From contig CP127384.1 in NCBI GenBank assembly GCA_030285985.1, positions 2,158,501-2,222,500 on the forward strand: 64,000 nt of DNA, given 5' to 3'. Position numbers and translations under genes: made by a program. Below are positions 26,299 to 34,764 of the stretch, piece by piece. Numbering within the stretch: position 1 is the first letter of the stretch; every line of letters starts with the position of its first letter. The notes below the pieces were generated by a model. The model was not told the origin of the DNA. It made no database searches and was given only the letters and a program-made list of their open reading frames with translations. This DNA comes from Aquidulcibacter paucihalophilus. Its GTDB lineage: Bacteria > Pseudomonadota > Alphaproteobacteria > Caulobacterales > Caulobacteraceae.

Positions 26299-27449
26299 TG
26301 GGCGGCGCCCCGCGCCGGAGAGGCTCCCGCAGCCGGGCGGCGTCCACCCTGCCCTCCGCCCTGGCCCGCGACGCGGACGGGCGCGCCCGGCTGGATGCGG
26401 TTCAGGCCCGAACCGACAATCCGGTCGCCGACGTTCAGCCCGGACAGGATTTCCACGAATCCGCCTTCGACCGACCCGGTCTCGACCTCGACCCGCTGGG
26501 CGGTTGAGCCGCGATCACCCCGGGCGATGCGATAGACGAACGCGCCGTCGCCCTCATATTGCACGGCCGCTTCGGGCGCGGCCGGGGACGTCCGCTGACC
26601 CTGCTCGACAGCCACCCGCACCGCCATACCTGGCCGGATACGGGCACCCGGATTGGGGATTTCCGCCCGCGCCGTCACGGCCCGGGTCTGTTCATTGATC
26701 CGGGTGTCGATCAGGGCGATCCGGCCGCCGAAGACTTCGTCGCCATAGGCGTCGATCGAGGCGCGGATCGGCGTGCCCGCGCGCAGAACGCCGAGGTAGC
26801 GTTCCGGCACCGGGAAATCGACACGAACAACCGAGATGTCATCCAGGGTGGTGATGACCCCGCCCGGGCTGACCAGGGTGCCCGGCGTCACGGAGCTGAG
26901 CCCCAGCACGCCCGCGAACGGCGCGCGGATCATGCGGTCGCCACGCCGTGCCTGGGCGGCGTTCAGCGCGGCCTGCGCGGTCTCCAGTCCGGTCTCGGCG
27001 TCCTCGGCGGTGACACGGGGAGCGATGCCCCGGTCGGCGAGGGTCTTGTAGCGGTCGTACTGGCGCTGGGCCTGGGCCACCTGGGCCCGCGCCTCGATGA
27101 TGCCGGCGTCTTCCTCGCGCGCCTGGAGCTCGACCAGAGGCGTGCCGGCAGCGACCCGCTGGCCATCGGTGAACAGGACGCGGGTAATCAGCTCGCTGGT
27201 CGATGAGGTGATGTTGACCGAGCGCCGGCCCCGCGCGACGCCGAGGACCCGGATCTCGTCGGTGAAGGACCGCGTGCCGATGACCGCTTCGGAAACCGAC
27301 TGGCCGCGCCCGCCGCCGGGGCCGCCACGGCCTCCCGGACCGCCGCCGTCCTTCTCATCGCCGGCGAAAGCCATCCTCAGGACAACGGCCAGGACCATCA
27401 GGCCCAGCAGGAGCGCAGCAGCGACGAGAAAGAAGTGGCGTTTGATCAC
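26295..27449 (-). CDS. RND efflux periplasmic adaptor
   Basis: 384 residues from the GTG of (M)IKRHFFLVAAALLLGLMVL; a longer in-frame start at 27506 is possible, but the shorter one gives a proper N-terminal membrane anchor. A Gly-rich, DEKDGGGPGG linker follows, then the barrel-sandwich lipoyl half-motifs, a coiled hairpin (EEDAGIIEARAQVAQAQRQY, TAEDAETGLETAQAALNAAQ) and the membrane-proximal beta domain (GDRIVGSGLNRIQPGAPVRV). It connects the inner-membrane permease with an outer-membrane duct. Confidence 0.9.
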   Translation of the reverse strand: MIKRHFFLVAAALLLGLMVLAVVLRMAFAGDEKDGGGPGGRGGPGGGRGQSVSEAVIGTRSFTDEIRVLGVARGRRSVNITSSTSELITRVLFTDGQRVAAGTPLVELQAREEDAGIIEARAQVAQAQRQYDRYKTLADRGIAPRVTAEDAETGLETAQAALNAAQARRGDRMIRAPFAGVLGLSSVTPGTLVSPGGVITTLDDISVVRVDFPVPERYLGVLRAGTPIRASIDAYGDEVFGGRIALIDTRINEQTRAVTARAEIPNPGARIRPGMAVRVAVEQGQRTSPAAPEAAVQYEGDGAFVYRIARGDRGSTAQRVEVETGSVEGGFVEILSGLNVGDRIVGSGLNRIQPGAPVRVAGQGGGQGGRRPAAGASPARGAAQ

Positions 27450-27571
27450 GCGGAGGCTCTCTGGTGAATGGACGAGCCGACTTAGCGGCCGGGGCCGTCG
27501 ACGCAACTAAAGTCCTTGTAACGGATGCTGTTCCGGTTTCCGTCGCCGAAATGCGCGCTCCAATGTCGCGC

Positions 27572-28363
27572 TCAGAACCGCCTCCAGACGGCGATCACCG
27601 GACCGCCGCTCTCTGGCGTCTCGCGACCCGCAACGGCCCGACGCCAGCCGGCCTGCAGGCTCCAGTCGCCGAAGTCCCGAACGACGGACGCCTCAACGGA
27701 CAACCACCGCGGTCCGCCCTCGTCAGCCCGCCCGCCGAACGCCTGGGCCAGAACCATCCAGTCCTCATTGAGGTGCGCCCCCACCGTCGCGTCAATGCGG
27801 GTCTCGTCCGGCAGGCCGTCGCGCATCCGCCGCGCCGCCTGCAGGTCGATGAATGAACCGCTGGGACCCCACCGCCCCGATCCACCGGACGAGGGGCCGC
27901 CGAACGACCGTCCGACCGAGGCCCGCACCTCCCAGTCGCTGTCGCCGACGCCGGGTGCCGCATAGCCGGCGTTGCGTCCCTCGCCGCCGTCGGCATAGCC
28001 GGCATAGAGGCTGGCCGCCGCACGGTCGTCACGCCACACCTGCCAGGTCACGCCGATCTCGACCGGTCCCCGGCCCTCGTATTCGACAAAGGCGTCCTCT
28101 CCGGACTGCCAGTCGCCCTTGAACTGGACCGTCAGCCGGTCGGTGACGCCATACTCTGCGAACACCCCGGCGACGATGTCGAGGCGTTCGCCCGGCAGGT
28201 CGGCGAGCACGCCATCAGGGCCGAAACCTCGGTCGGCCCTCATGTCCTCGTATTTGACGATCCATTGACCCTGGCCCTTCGGCTGGGTCCAGGGGCCGGC
28301 GACTGCGGGACCAGCGACCGCCGCAAAGGCCATCGCGGCCAGAAGTCGGCCGACCAGTCTCAC
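27572..28363 (-). CDS. Putative outer-membrane beta-barrel protein
   Basis: 263 residues from a GTG. Signal peptide (RLLAAMAFAAVAGPAVA, cleavage near AVAG), then alternating-residue strands such as QWIVKYEDMRAD, RLTVQFKGDWQS, VEIGVTWQVWRDD and SLQAGWRRAVAG, ending in an aromatic terminus (PVIAVWRRF), as for BAM substrates. I do not recognise the family. Its start overlaps the aldolase stop by four nt (GTGA), so it is co-translated with the aldolase-like gene, which is an unusual partnership. Confidence 0.7.
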   Translation of the reverse strand: MRLVGRLLAAMAFAAVAGPAVAGPWTQPKGQGQWIVKYEDMRADRGFGPDGVLADLPGERLDIVAGVFAEYGVTDRLTVQFKGDWQSGEDAFVEYEGRGPVEIGVTWQVWRDDRAAASLYAGYADGGEGRNAGYAAPGVGDSDWEVRASVGRSFGGPSSGGSGRWGPSGSFIDLQAARRMRDGLPDETRIDATVGAHLNEDWMVLAQAFGGRADEGGPRWLSVEASVVRDFGDWSLQAGWRRAVAGRETPESGGPVIAVWRRF

Positions 28364-29124
28364 ACGTCGTAGCCCGGCGATTTCCGGTCCAGCATCCGCA
28401 GCGCACCCGGCCAGGCCAGGGCGGAGACGAAGCCGATGCCCCGGCCCTGTTCCCTGGTTTCCGCCTGGGCGGCGTCCGGCGCGAACAGCACATGCTCACG
28501 CCCTCCCGACAGGGCCGCGATCTGCTGGGCGCAGGCGCGCTCGAGGAAGAACATTCCGATCCAGGCCTGGGCCGCCGTCTGTCCAACCGCCAGTGTGCCG
28601 TGGTTGCGCAGCAGCATCAGCGGCTTGTCGCCCAGATCAGCCACCAGCCGCTCGCGTTCCTCGTGGTTCAGCGCCAGCCCTTCATAGCCGTGATAGGCGA
28701 CCTGATGCTGGAGCAGACAGGCGTTCTGACCAATAGGCAGCAGGCCTTCGGTCTGCGCCGCCACGCCGACACCCGCGACCGTATGCAGGTGGATGACATA
28801 GTGGGCGTCCTCGCGCGCGCCGTGGATCGCCGAATGGATGGTGAAGCCAGCGGGATTGATGAAGCTGGTGGTGTCCTGGACGATGTTTCCGTCCAGATCG
28901 ACCTTCACCAGGCAGGAGGCCGTCATTTCCTCGAAATAGTAGCCATACGGGTTGATGAGGAAATGATGCTCCGGCCCCGGCACGCGCGCCGAAATATGGG
29001 TGAAGATCATGTCGTCCCACCCGTGCAGCGCGACAAGACGGTAGAGGGCCGCCAGTTCGACCCGCGCGTTCCATTCCCCCTCGGACACCCTGGACTTCAG
29101 GGAAACAGCGGCACCATCGGCCAT
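28360..29124 (-). CDS. Class II aldolase/adducin family protein
   Basis: 254 residues. Metal ligands are visible as HLHT and RNHG. The family core (ELAALYRLVALHGWDDMIFT, HISARVPGPEHHFLINPYG, SAIHGAREDAHYVIHLHT) matches bacterial adducin-like class II aldolases, which bind Zn2+ in an enediolate active site. The substrate is unknown. No signal peptide; cytoplasmic. The barrel gene overlaps its end. Confidence 0.9.
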   Translation of the reverse strand: MADGAAVSLKSRVSEGEWNARVELAALYRLVALHGWDDMIFTHISARVPGPEHHFLINPYGYYFEEMTASCLVKVDLDGNIVQDTTSFINPAGFTIHSAIHGAREDAHYVIHLHTVAGVGVAAQTEGLLPIGQNACLLQHQVAYHGYEGLALNHEERERLVADLGDKPLMLLRNHGTLAVGQTAAQAWIGMFFLERACAQQIAALSGGREHVLFAPDAAQAETREQGRGIGFVSALAWPGALRMLDRKSPGYDV

Positions 29125-29196
29125 GGGCTTGATCCTCGTTCTACTTGGCCGCGCACGCTCGCGCCGTGTGGAGCCGCCGTCAAGATTCAGCTTCCG

Positions 29197-29211
29197 TTAA
29201 CCGCGTCTTAG
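29197..29211. promoter_or_regulatory. CtrA-like box before DUF2336 gene A
   Basis: TTAA-N7-TTAG (29197-29200 and 29208-29211), one mismatch to the Caulobacter CtrA full site TTAA-N7-TTAA. It is 57 nt before the start. The site could also serve the divergent aldolase gene (29124). Confidence 0.4.
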
Positions 29212-29267
29212 TGGGGGCGGCCTAGCTTCGATCAAGCTGCCCCTTCATCGGTGCGCCGGAGACGCCT

Positions 29268-30410
29268 GTGGTTCTCGTCCAACTCGTGCCCGCCAGTCCC
29301 ACCGCAGGTGCCACGCCGCGGCCCAGCGAGCTGTTGGCCCTGGCGCACAACCCCAGCACCGAGGCCCGCCAGCGCCTGTTGCTGGGCGTGGTGGCCCTGT
29401 GTGACGCCTGTCCGCCGTCCGGAGAGGTCTCTCCCGTCCTCGGCGAAATATTCCTGACCCTCGCCCGCCAGGCAGAGCGTGAGGTGCGAAAGGCCCTTTC
29501 AGAGAAGCTGGCCCACGCCGAATGGGCGCCTGCCGCCCTGGTGAACGTCCTTGCGCTGGACGAGATCGAAATCGCGCGACCCATCCTCGAGTCCAGCCCC
29601 ATCCTCCAGGATGAAGACCTGCTGCGGGTGCTGATCGAGGCGTCGCTGGAACATCAGATCGCCGTCGCGCGCCGTCCGCACATCAGCGGACGCGTGGCGG
29701 ACGCCGTGATCGACCAGGCCGAGCCCGCGGTGCTCATGGCGCTGACCACCAACCGCACCGCCGAGATCAGCGCCGAGGGCGTCAGGCGGCTGGTCGAGCA
29801 TTCCCGTCGCATTGCCGCCCTGAGAGGCCCCCTCATCCGGCACCCGCTGCTGACCGAGGCCCTGGCGGAGCAGCTCTATCAGTGGGTCGGCACCGCCCTT
29901 CGCCAGTCAATCGCCGCCCGCTTCAACGTCGATGAGGCCGCATTGGGCGCGGCGATTCATGACGCAGTCAAAGGTGCCATGCGTCCCGCCGGTCCCGAGC
30001 TGGAGCCGGTGGATCAGGGCGACCGCGATGAGATGGAACGGCGACTGATCGACAAATTGCAGGCCGCGGGCCAGTTGCGTGCGGGCCTGCTGATCCGCGC
30101 TGTGCGCGAAAAGCGGCTCAGCCTGTTCACCCATGGCCTGTCGGCGCTGGGCGGATTCGCCGCGTGCCAGGTCCGCGCGGCCATGACGGCTCCAACGCCC
30201 GAGGCGCTCTATTACGCCTGCGCCGCCGTCGGTATTGATCGCGCCGTCTTCCCCACGCTGCTGACCGAACTCCGCAAACTCAACGAATCTCTCCCCGGCG
30301 ACCAGGGGGAGCCGGTGTGGCTGCGGGGTGCCCTTTCGCAGGGCTCGGCAGCCCGGGCTTTCAAGGTCCTGATCGGGGCCGATCGGGACGAACTGAAAGC
30401 CGCCGTTTGA
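29268..30410 (+). CDS. DUF2336 family protein (copy A)
   Basis: 380 residues, starting at GTG with GGAG upstream. Helical throughout, with short HEAT-like repeats: for example [40 protein letters not shown] and [23 protein letters not shown]2336 is a Caulobacterales/Rhizobiales family of unknown function. A second copy is encoded 1.4 kb away on the opposite strand, with NAD kinase and an Hpt gene between them. Cytoplasmic by composition. Confidence 0.88.
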   Translation: MVLVQLVPASPTAGATPRPSELLALAHNPSTEARQRLLLGVVALCDACPPSGEVSPVLGEIFLTLARQAEREVRKALSEKLAHAEWAPAALVNVLALDEIEIARPILESSPILQDEDLLRVLIEASLEHQIAVARRPHISGRVADAVIDQAEPAVLMALTTNRTAEISAEGVRRLVEHSRRIAALRGPLIRHPLLTEALAEQLYQWVGTALRQSIAARFNVDEAALGAAIHDAVKGAMRPAGPELEPVDQGDRDEMERRLIDKLQAAGQLRAGLLIRAVREKRLSLFTHGLSALGGFAACQVRAAMTAPTPEALYYACAAVGIDRAVFPTLLTELRKLNESLPGDQGEPVWLRGALSQGSAARAFKVLIGADRDELKAAV

Positions 30411-30429
30411 CTTCGCCCTCGGGCTCGGC

Positions 30430-31224
30430 TTGCGTGCGACGGTGATCGATCCAGCGCCGCCCCCCCTCCGCATCGCCTTCGCCGCCTCCGACCGGCCCGA
30501 GGCGCAGTCGGCGCGTGAACGGCTGACGGCGCGATACGGTTCGGTCGAACCTGCCGACGCACAGGTCATTGTCGCGCTCGGCGGCGACGGTTTCATGCTC
30601 GAGACGCTCCACACGGTCATGGACCAGCGAACGCCCGTCTTCGGGATGAACCGCGGCTCGGTTGGCTTCCTGATGAATGATTTCGAGGAGGATGGACTGC
30701 TGGAACGGCTCGCAGGCGCGGGTCGCGCGGTGATCCATCCCCTGCAGATGGACGCCTGGACCGAGGCCGGTCAGGCGCACAGCGGCCTGGCCATCAACGA
30801 GGTCTCCCTGCTGCGCCAGACGCGCCAGAGCGCCAAGCTGCGGATTACCGTCGACGGCCGCGTCCGGCTGGAGGAACTGTCCTGCGACGGCTGTATGCTG
30901 GCGACAGCCGCCGGCTCGACTGCCTATAACCTCTCGGCGCACGGCCCGATCATTCCACTCGATTCCCGCGTGCTGGCGCTCACGCCCATCAGTGCCTTCC
31001 GGCCGCGGCGCTGGCGCGGCGCCCTCCTGCCGCACCAGTCCAAGGTGTGTTTCGAAGTGCTGGAGCCCGACAAGCGGCCCGTCAGCGCGACCGCTGACGA
31101 TCTGGAGATCCGGCGTGTCGCGCGGGTCGAAGTCAAGGAACGCCGGGACATCGCCCTGACGATGCTGTTCGACGCCGGCCGGTCCTTTGAAGAACGGGTC
31201 CTCGCGGAGCAATTCGCATCCTGA
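30430..31224 (+). CDS. nadK: NAD kinase
   Basis: 264 residues. Motifs: [13 protein letters not shown] (GGDG, residues 51-54), [13 protein letters not shown], the NE motif in [11 protein letters not shown], and [17 protein letters not shown]. It phosphorylates NAD to NADP in the cytoplasm. The start is uncertain: TTG at 30430 or GTG at 30442; neither has a strong ribosome-binding site. It follows DUF2336 copy A by 19 bp, so they are probably co-transcribed. Confidence 0.93.
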   Translation: MRATVIDPAPPPLRIAFAASDRPEAQSARERLTARYGSVEPADAQVIVALGGDGFMLETLHTVMDQRTPVFGMNRGSVGFLMNDFEEDGLLERLAGAGRAVIHPLQMDAWTEAGQAHSGLAINEVSLLRQTRQSAKLRITVDGRVRLEELSCDGCMLATAAGSTAYNLSAHGPIIPLDSRVLALTPISAFRPRRWRGALLPHQSKVCFEVLEPDKRPVSATADDLEIRRVARVEVKERRDIALTMLFDAGRSFEERVLAEQFAS

Positions 31225-31291
31225 CGAGCGTGCACCGCTTTTTAATGACGTGAGTGCGAGGGTCGCCGCAGTCCGTTCTCAGGAGTCAGCC

Positions 31292-31768
31292 GTGAGCAAC
31301 CCGGCCCAGGTCATTCGCCCGCCAAACACCCTTCGCATGAAGGTCGGCGGAGGCTTCGGCGGCATCGACGCCAACGCCATCGCCAAGGCCGAGCAGGCCT
31401 TGCAGGCGATGTCGTCGCAGTTCGGACAATGGCTGCAGGACGAGATCGTCAAACTGGACAAGGCCCAGGCCGACATCCGCGAGTCGGGTTACAGTGCCGA
31501 GACAGCGGAGGCCCTCTATTTCCGGGCCCATGACCTGAAAGGGCTTGGTACGACCTACCAGTATCCGCTGGTGACGCGCCTCGCCGGCTCGCTTTGCAAG
31601 CTGCTGGATGATCCCGCCAAACGTACTGCCGCGCCGGTCGTGCTGCTGGACGCCCACATTGACGCCATCAAGGCCGTCGTTCGGGACGAGATCCAGACCG
31701 ACGATCATCCGGTCGGCAAGATCCTCGCCGAGACGCTGGAAGCGCGGGTCGCAGACCACCGCCGCTGA
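31292..31768 (+). CDS. Hpt-domain phosphotransfer protein
   Basis: 158 residues from the GTG of (M)SNPAQVIRPP, with AGGAG six bases upstream; an in-frame start within the NAD kinase gene is less likely. The phosphorylatable His80 lies in YFRAHDLKGLG within a four-helix Hpt pattern. The first ~25 residues are a flexible, Gly-rich lead. Stand-alone Hpt proteins relay phosphate from hybrid kinases to response regulators. No kinase or receiver is encoded next to it. A terminator follows. Confidence 0.88.
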   Translation: MSNPAQVIRPPNTLRMKVGGGFGGIDANAIAKAEQALQAMSSQFGQWLQDEIVKLDKAQADIRESGYSAETAEALYFRAHDLKGLGTTYQYPLVTRLAGSLCKLLDDPAKRTAAPVVLLDAHIDAIKAVVRDEIQTDDHPVGKILAETLEARVADHRR

Positions 31769-31797
31769 ACCGCTTCCGGACCTGCCACCGACGCTGA

Positions 31798-31820
31798 CGC
31801 CCGCCTTCGGCGGGCGTTTT
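31798..31820 (+). terminator. Rho-independent terminator after the Hpt gene
   Basis: CGCCCGCC-TTC-GGCGGGCG (8-bp stem) followed by TTTT, ending the DUF2336-nadK-hpt transcript. It stops 4 bp before the stop of the opposing DUF2336 gene. Confidence 0.8.
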
Positions 31821-31824
31821 GCGT

Positions 31825-32967
31825 TCAGGCGGCGACGCTGACCTCGGCCTTGGCCGGCAGCGGATCATGGTCCAGCCGTTCCATCAGATAAGCCAGGTCC
31901 TCACGCGGTGCGTTCGGGCGCTGCGTCAGGAAACGCTCCAGCATCTGCTGGCGGAAGGAATCCCCTGCGGTATCCGCCCCCTCAGCCTGCAGCGTGCGCC
32001 AGGTGTCCACCCCGGCGCGATAGGCCTGGAAAAGCCGCGGCGGCAGGCCCGCCCGGTCGTAGATGGCCTTGAGGCCCAGCGGCCCAGCGTCGTGGATCAT
32101 CAGCCAGGCGCGCGCGTGCGGCGTCCCGGCCAGTTCCGCGATGCCGTGCTCGAACAGGGCCATCTGACCCCTGGCAAGGGCGCGAAGCAGGAGGGAGGCC
32201 GTCAGCACCCGGCGGGCGTTGAGCTTGGCGACAAACTGCGGCAGGTCGGCATGATTGGACGCCTGGTCGACCAGGTCGACGGTCGCGCGTTCACGGGCGA
32301 AGGCGGCCAGACGGATCGCGGTCTCGGGGGCGACGGCGTGCCGGGTGACCAGATGCTCCCGCACGGCTTCGGAGGCCAGCTCAACCAGCCGCTCCGTCAC
32401 CGACAGCGGCAGGACCTGGCGGTAGGCAAGGGCGGCGACGATCTCGGGAGAGGTCCCGAAACGGTCAATACAACGGCCCAGCGCAGCCTCGGCCACGTCA
32501 GCATTGTCGTTGGCCGCGAGGGTGCGCACGGCCTGTTCGCAGCCCACTTCAGCCAGCGCCGTCGCCACGTCGCGGCCGACACCGGGACGGCCGGCCACCG
32601 CGACCTGACGCAGGGGCGATCCGGCCTGGACGATCTCGATCAGATCCTCGTCGGTAAAGGCCGGAGAGAAGTTGATGATCGGCAGGGCCACGCTGTCGAC
32701 GTCCGCCGCCAGCTTTCTGGCGACATCCCGCGGAATAAGGTCGGACGACTTGAGGGTCACGGCCATCGCCCGTCGCACCAGCTCAGCCGCGTCCTGGGCC
32801 AGCATGCGCAGGATCTTTTGCGCCGCCTCACGATCGTCGTCGTGCAGTTCCGCCTTCTCCATGCTGCGGCACAGCTTGTGAGCTGCGGCGGCTCGCTCGT
32901 CTTCGTCCGTCGCCTTGATCAGGCGGCGGATGTCGATCTCGGTCAGGCGGGCGCGGTAAGCGGTCAT
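31825..32967 (-). CDS. DUF2336 family protein (copy B)
   Basis: 380 residues, the same length and character as copy A. Starts MTAYRARLTEIDIRRLIKAT. Helical repeats include AAAHKLCRSMEKAELHDDDR, DEDLIEIVQAGSPLRQVAVA and AEAALGRCIDRFGTSPEIVA. Function unknown. It faces the Hpt gene across a shared terminator. It has its own CtrA-like box 43 nt upstream of its start. Confidence 0.88.
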   Translation of the reverse strand: MTAYRARLTEIDIRRLIKATDEDERAAAAHKLCRSMEKAELHDDDREAAQKILRMLAQDAAELVRRAMAVTLKSSDLIPRDVARKLAADVDSVALPIINFSPAFTDEDLIEIVQAGSPLRQVAVAGRPGVGRDVATALAEVGCEQAVRTLAANDNADVAEAALGRCIDRFGTSPEIVAALAYRQVLPLSVTERLVELASEAVREHLVTRHAVAPETAIRLAAFARERATVDLVDQASNHADLPQFVAKLNARRVLTASLLLRALARGQMALFEHGIAELAGTPHARAWLMIHDAGPLGLKAIYDRAGLPPRLFQAYRAGVDTWRTLQAEGADTAGDSFRQQMLERFLTQRPNAPREDLAYLMERLDHDPLPAKAEVSVAA

Positions 32968-33009
32968 GGGCGGGTCCAGGCTTTGCCGGTCAGCATCGGC
33001 CCGCCATCC

Positions 33010-33024
33010 TTAACGGGCGGTTCA
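33010..33024. promoter_or_regulatory. CtrA-like box before DUF2336 gene B
   Basis: TTAA-N7-TTCA (33010-33013, 33021-33024), one mismatch from TTAA-N7-TTAA. It lies 43 nt upstream of the DUF2336 copy B start at 32967. Confidence 0.35.
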
Positions 33025-33042
33025 CCATCGCCGGATTCGGGC

Positions 33043-33840
33043 TCAGATGCTCTTGGCGGGTTCCGGTGCAAACGCGCCTCCAAAGCCGCCGCCCTTGCTC
33101 TCGCCGTCCTGCCCCATCAGCAGGGCCAGAAGGCTCTGGTCCTGCTTGAGGCGATCCAGCCGCGCCGCGAGCATACGATCGCGCTCGCTCAGGTCAGGGG
33201 CATCCGGCAAGGCACCGGCGGCCGATGCGGGAGCACCGTCTCCGGCGCTACGCTGCAGATTGGCATGAACCTCGGCCACGGTGGCCGGCCGGCCGTCGCG
33301 ATAGAAGATCGATCGATTGGCCGCGGCAGCCTGCGGGAACAGGGCGACAGCGCTGGCCCCCGGCCGTCGCTCCATCGCATCCATGAGCTGGGCCGCGCCC
33401 GCGGGGCCGAGGAAATGGGCGGCATAAAGATCACCCGCGCCGGGCTCGCGTCCGGATCGGCCCCGCAGATAGGCCGCATTCGAAGCCGTCAGCTCCGCCG
33501 CCATGGTCGAGGCCGCCTGCGGATCGAACCGCAGATCCAGCACGACGTTGCGTGCCGAGCCCTCGACCCGCCAGCGCCCGTCCCCGCCGCGATAAATCAG
33601 ATCCGCGTACTGGCCGTAGCCATGCTTGGCGCCGTGCGCCTTCACCGTGCCGAGCCAGGTCTGTTCGATGAACTGGAAAAGGCCCGCCGCCGATGACGTA
33701 GGAGCCCGGGCCGACGGGTTCATCGCGCTTTCGCGACGCGCCGTCCGGACCAGGAAATCGGCGTCCACGCCGGTCGCGTTCGAGGCGCGCCGAATGGCTG
33801 CCTCAACCCCGCCAGCGGATGGAATCGCTCCGATGTTCAT
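33043..33840 (-). CDS. Lytic transglycosylase-like protein (PleA-like)
   Basis: 265 residues. The SLT-type active-site region is RTARRESAMNPSARAPTSSA with the downstream AAGLFQFIEQTWL, both hallmarks of soluble lytic transglycosylases. No signal peptide is visible. In Caulobacter a similar protein, PleA, is needed for flagellar and pilus assembly; the resemblance here is by domain layout only. C-terminal tail includes a helix LSERDRMLAARLDRLKQDQS. A CtrA-like box lies 26 nt upstream. Confidence 0.75.
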   Translation of the reverse strand: MNIGAIPSAGGVEAAIRRASNATGVDADFLVRTARRESAMNPSARAPTSSAAGLFQFIEQTWLGTVKAHGAKHGYGQYADLIYRGGDGRWRVEGSARNVVLDLRFDPQAASTMAAELTASNAAYLRGRSGREPGAGDLYAAHFLGPAGAAQLMDAMERRPGASAVALFPQAAAANRSIFYRDGRPATVAEVHANLQRSAGDGAPASAAGALPDAPDLSERDRMLAARLDRLKQDQSLLALLMGQDGESKGGGFGGAFAPEPAKSI

Positions 33841-33865
33841 GAGTCATGAGGCTGGGGGTTTGTGG

Positions 33866-33881
33866 TTAATCAAATCCTAAC
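33866..33881. promoter_or_regulatory. CtrA-like box before the transglycosylase gene
   Basis: TTAA-N7-CTAAC (33866-33869, 33877-33881), one mismatch from the full CtrA site. It is 26 nt before the start at 33840, a typical position for an activator site close to the promoter. Confidence 0.45.
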
Positions 33882-34035
33882 AGCGATCTTCCGGTCCACA
33901 GACTCTTAACCTTCGGACGGCCGCCCGCTCGGTGGCGCTTTCAAGGCAAGGCTCGCCCCAAACTTGCCGCGAGGGCGGCGCTCAACTTCACCGTGGGACG
34001 CTGTGGGGACGGCGATAGACAGGGATGAGACGGCC

Positions 34036-34764
34036 ATGATGATCAAGACAGCAGGCGGCCCCGGACTGGTGAGCCCCATCGACTTCCACGAGCGCAAGAC
34101 ACCCCGATTCTCGAAAGCGACCTGGGTCGCGGTCGGCATCGTGGTCACGGCCCACGTCGGTCTCGGCGCGGCGATGTACTATCAGCGGTTCGAGATGCCC
34201 CAGATCGTCTCTCCGGACCTGCCGGACCCGATCGAGGTGACATTCGAGCGCCTGCCCAAGCCCCTGCCCCAACCCAAGCCGGTGGATCCGGCACCGCCCA
34301 ATACCCGGGTCAACGAGCCCACGACCCCGGCGCGAGATGTCGAGACCATTGTCGTGACCCAGGGCGAGACGGTGGCCGACAGCACCAGCATCACCACCGC
34401 GACGACCTCACCCGAACCGGTCAACGACGCCGCACCGGTCGAAACTGTGCAGCCGCAACCCCCGGCCATCATCCGCAATCCCAGCTGGTCTCGTCAGCCC
34501 TCGGCCGACCAGATGACGCGGGCCTATCCCGACCGGGCGATCGCTGCGAACGTCGCCGGCTCGGCGTCGCTGAACTGTCTGGTCCTGCCATCCGGGGCGG
34601 TGACGGACTGCAATGTCCTGCGGGAGACCCCGGGCGGTTACGGCTTCGGCCGTGCGGCCCAGGGTCTGTCGCGCCACTTCCGGGTCAATCCGCGGACCGT
34701 CAACGGCGCGGCCGAAGGATCGCGGGTGAACATCAACCTGCGCTTCACGCCGCCGGCAGACTGA
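34036..34764 (+). CDS. Energy transducer TonB
   Basis: 242 residues from the ATG of MMIKTAGGPG; the frame is open 24 codons further upstream without benefit. One membrane helix (TWVAVGIVVTAHVGLGAAMY), then a Pro/Lys-rich stretch (ERLPKPLPQPKPVDPAPPNT), then the TonB C-terminal domain (SLNCLVLPSGAVTDCNVLRE, ETPGGYGFGRAAQGLSRHF). It transfers proton-motive energy to TonB-dependent receptors such as the one at 764. ExbB and ExbD genes are not in the window. Its stop codon and that of the opposing FAD oxidase are exactly adjacent (TGATCA). Confidence 0.88.
   Translation: MMIKTAGGPGLVSPIDFHERKTPRFSKATWVAVGIVVTAHVGLGAAMYYQRFEMPQIVSPDLPDPIEVTFERLPKPLPQPKPVDPAPPNTRVNEPTTPARDVETIVVTQGETVADSTSITTATTSPEPVNDAAPVETVQPQPPAIIRNPSWSRQPSADQMTRAYPDRAIAANVAGSASLNCLVLPSGAVTDCNVLRETPGGYGFGRAAQGLSRHFRVNPRTVNGAAEGSRVNINLRFTPPAD

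Noticed and set aside
31819-33696. 625-codon plus-strand frame across DUF2336 copy B and the transglycosylase gene
   Set aside because: Spans two well-supported minus-strand genes and their gap; translation has no recognisable domain.
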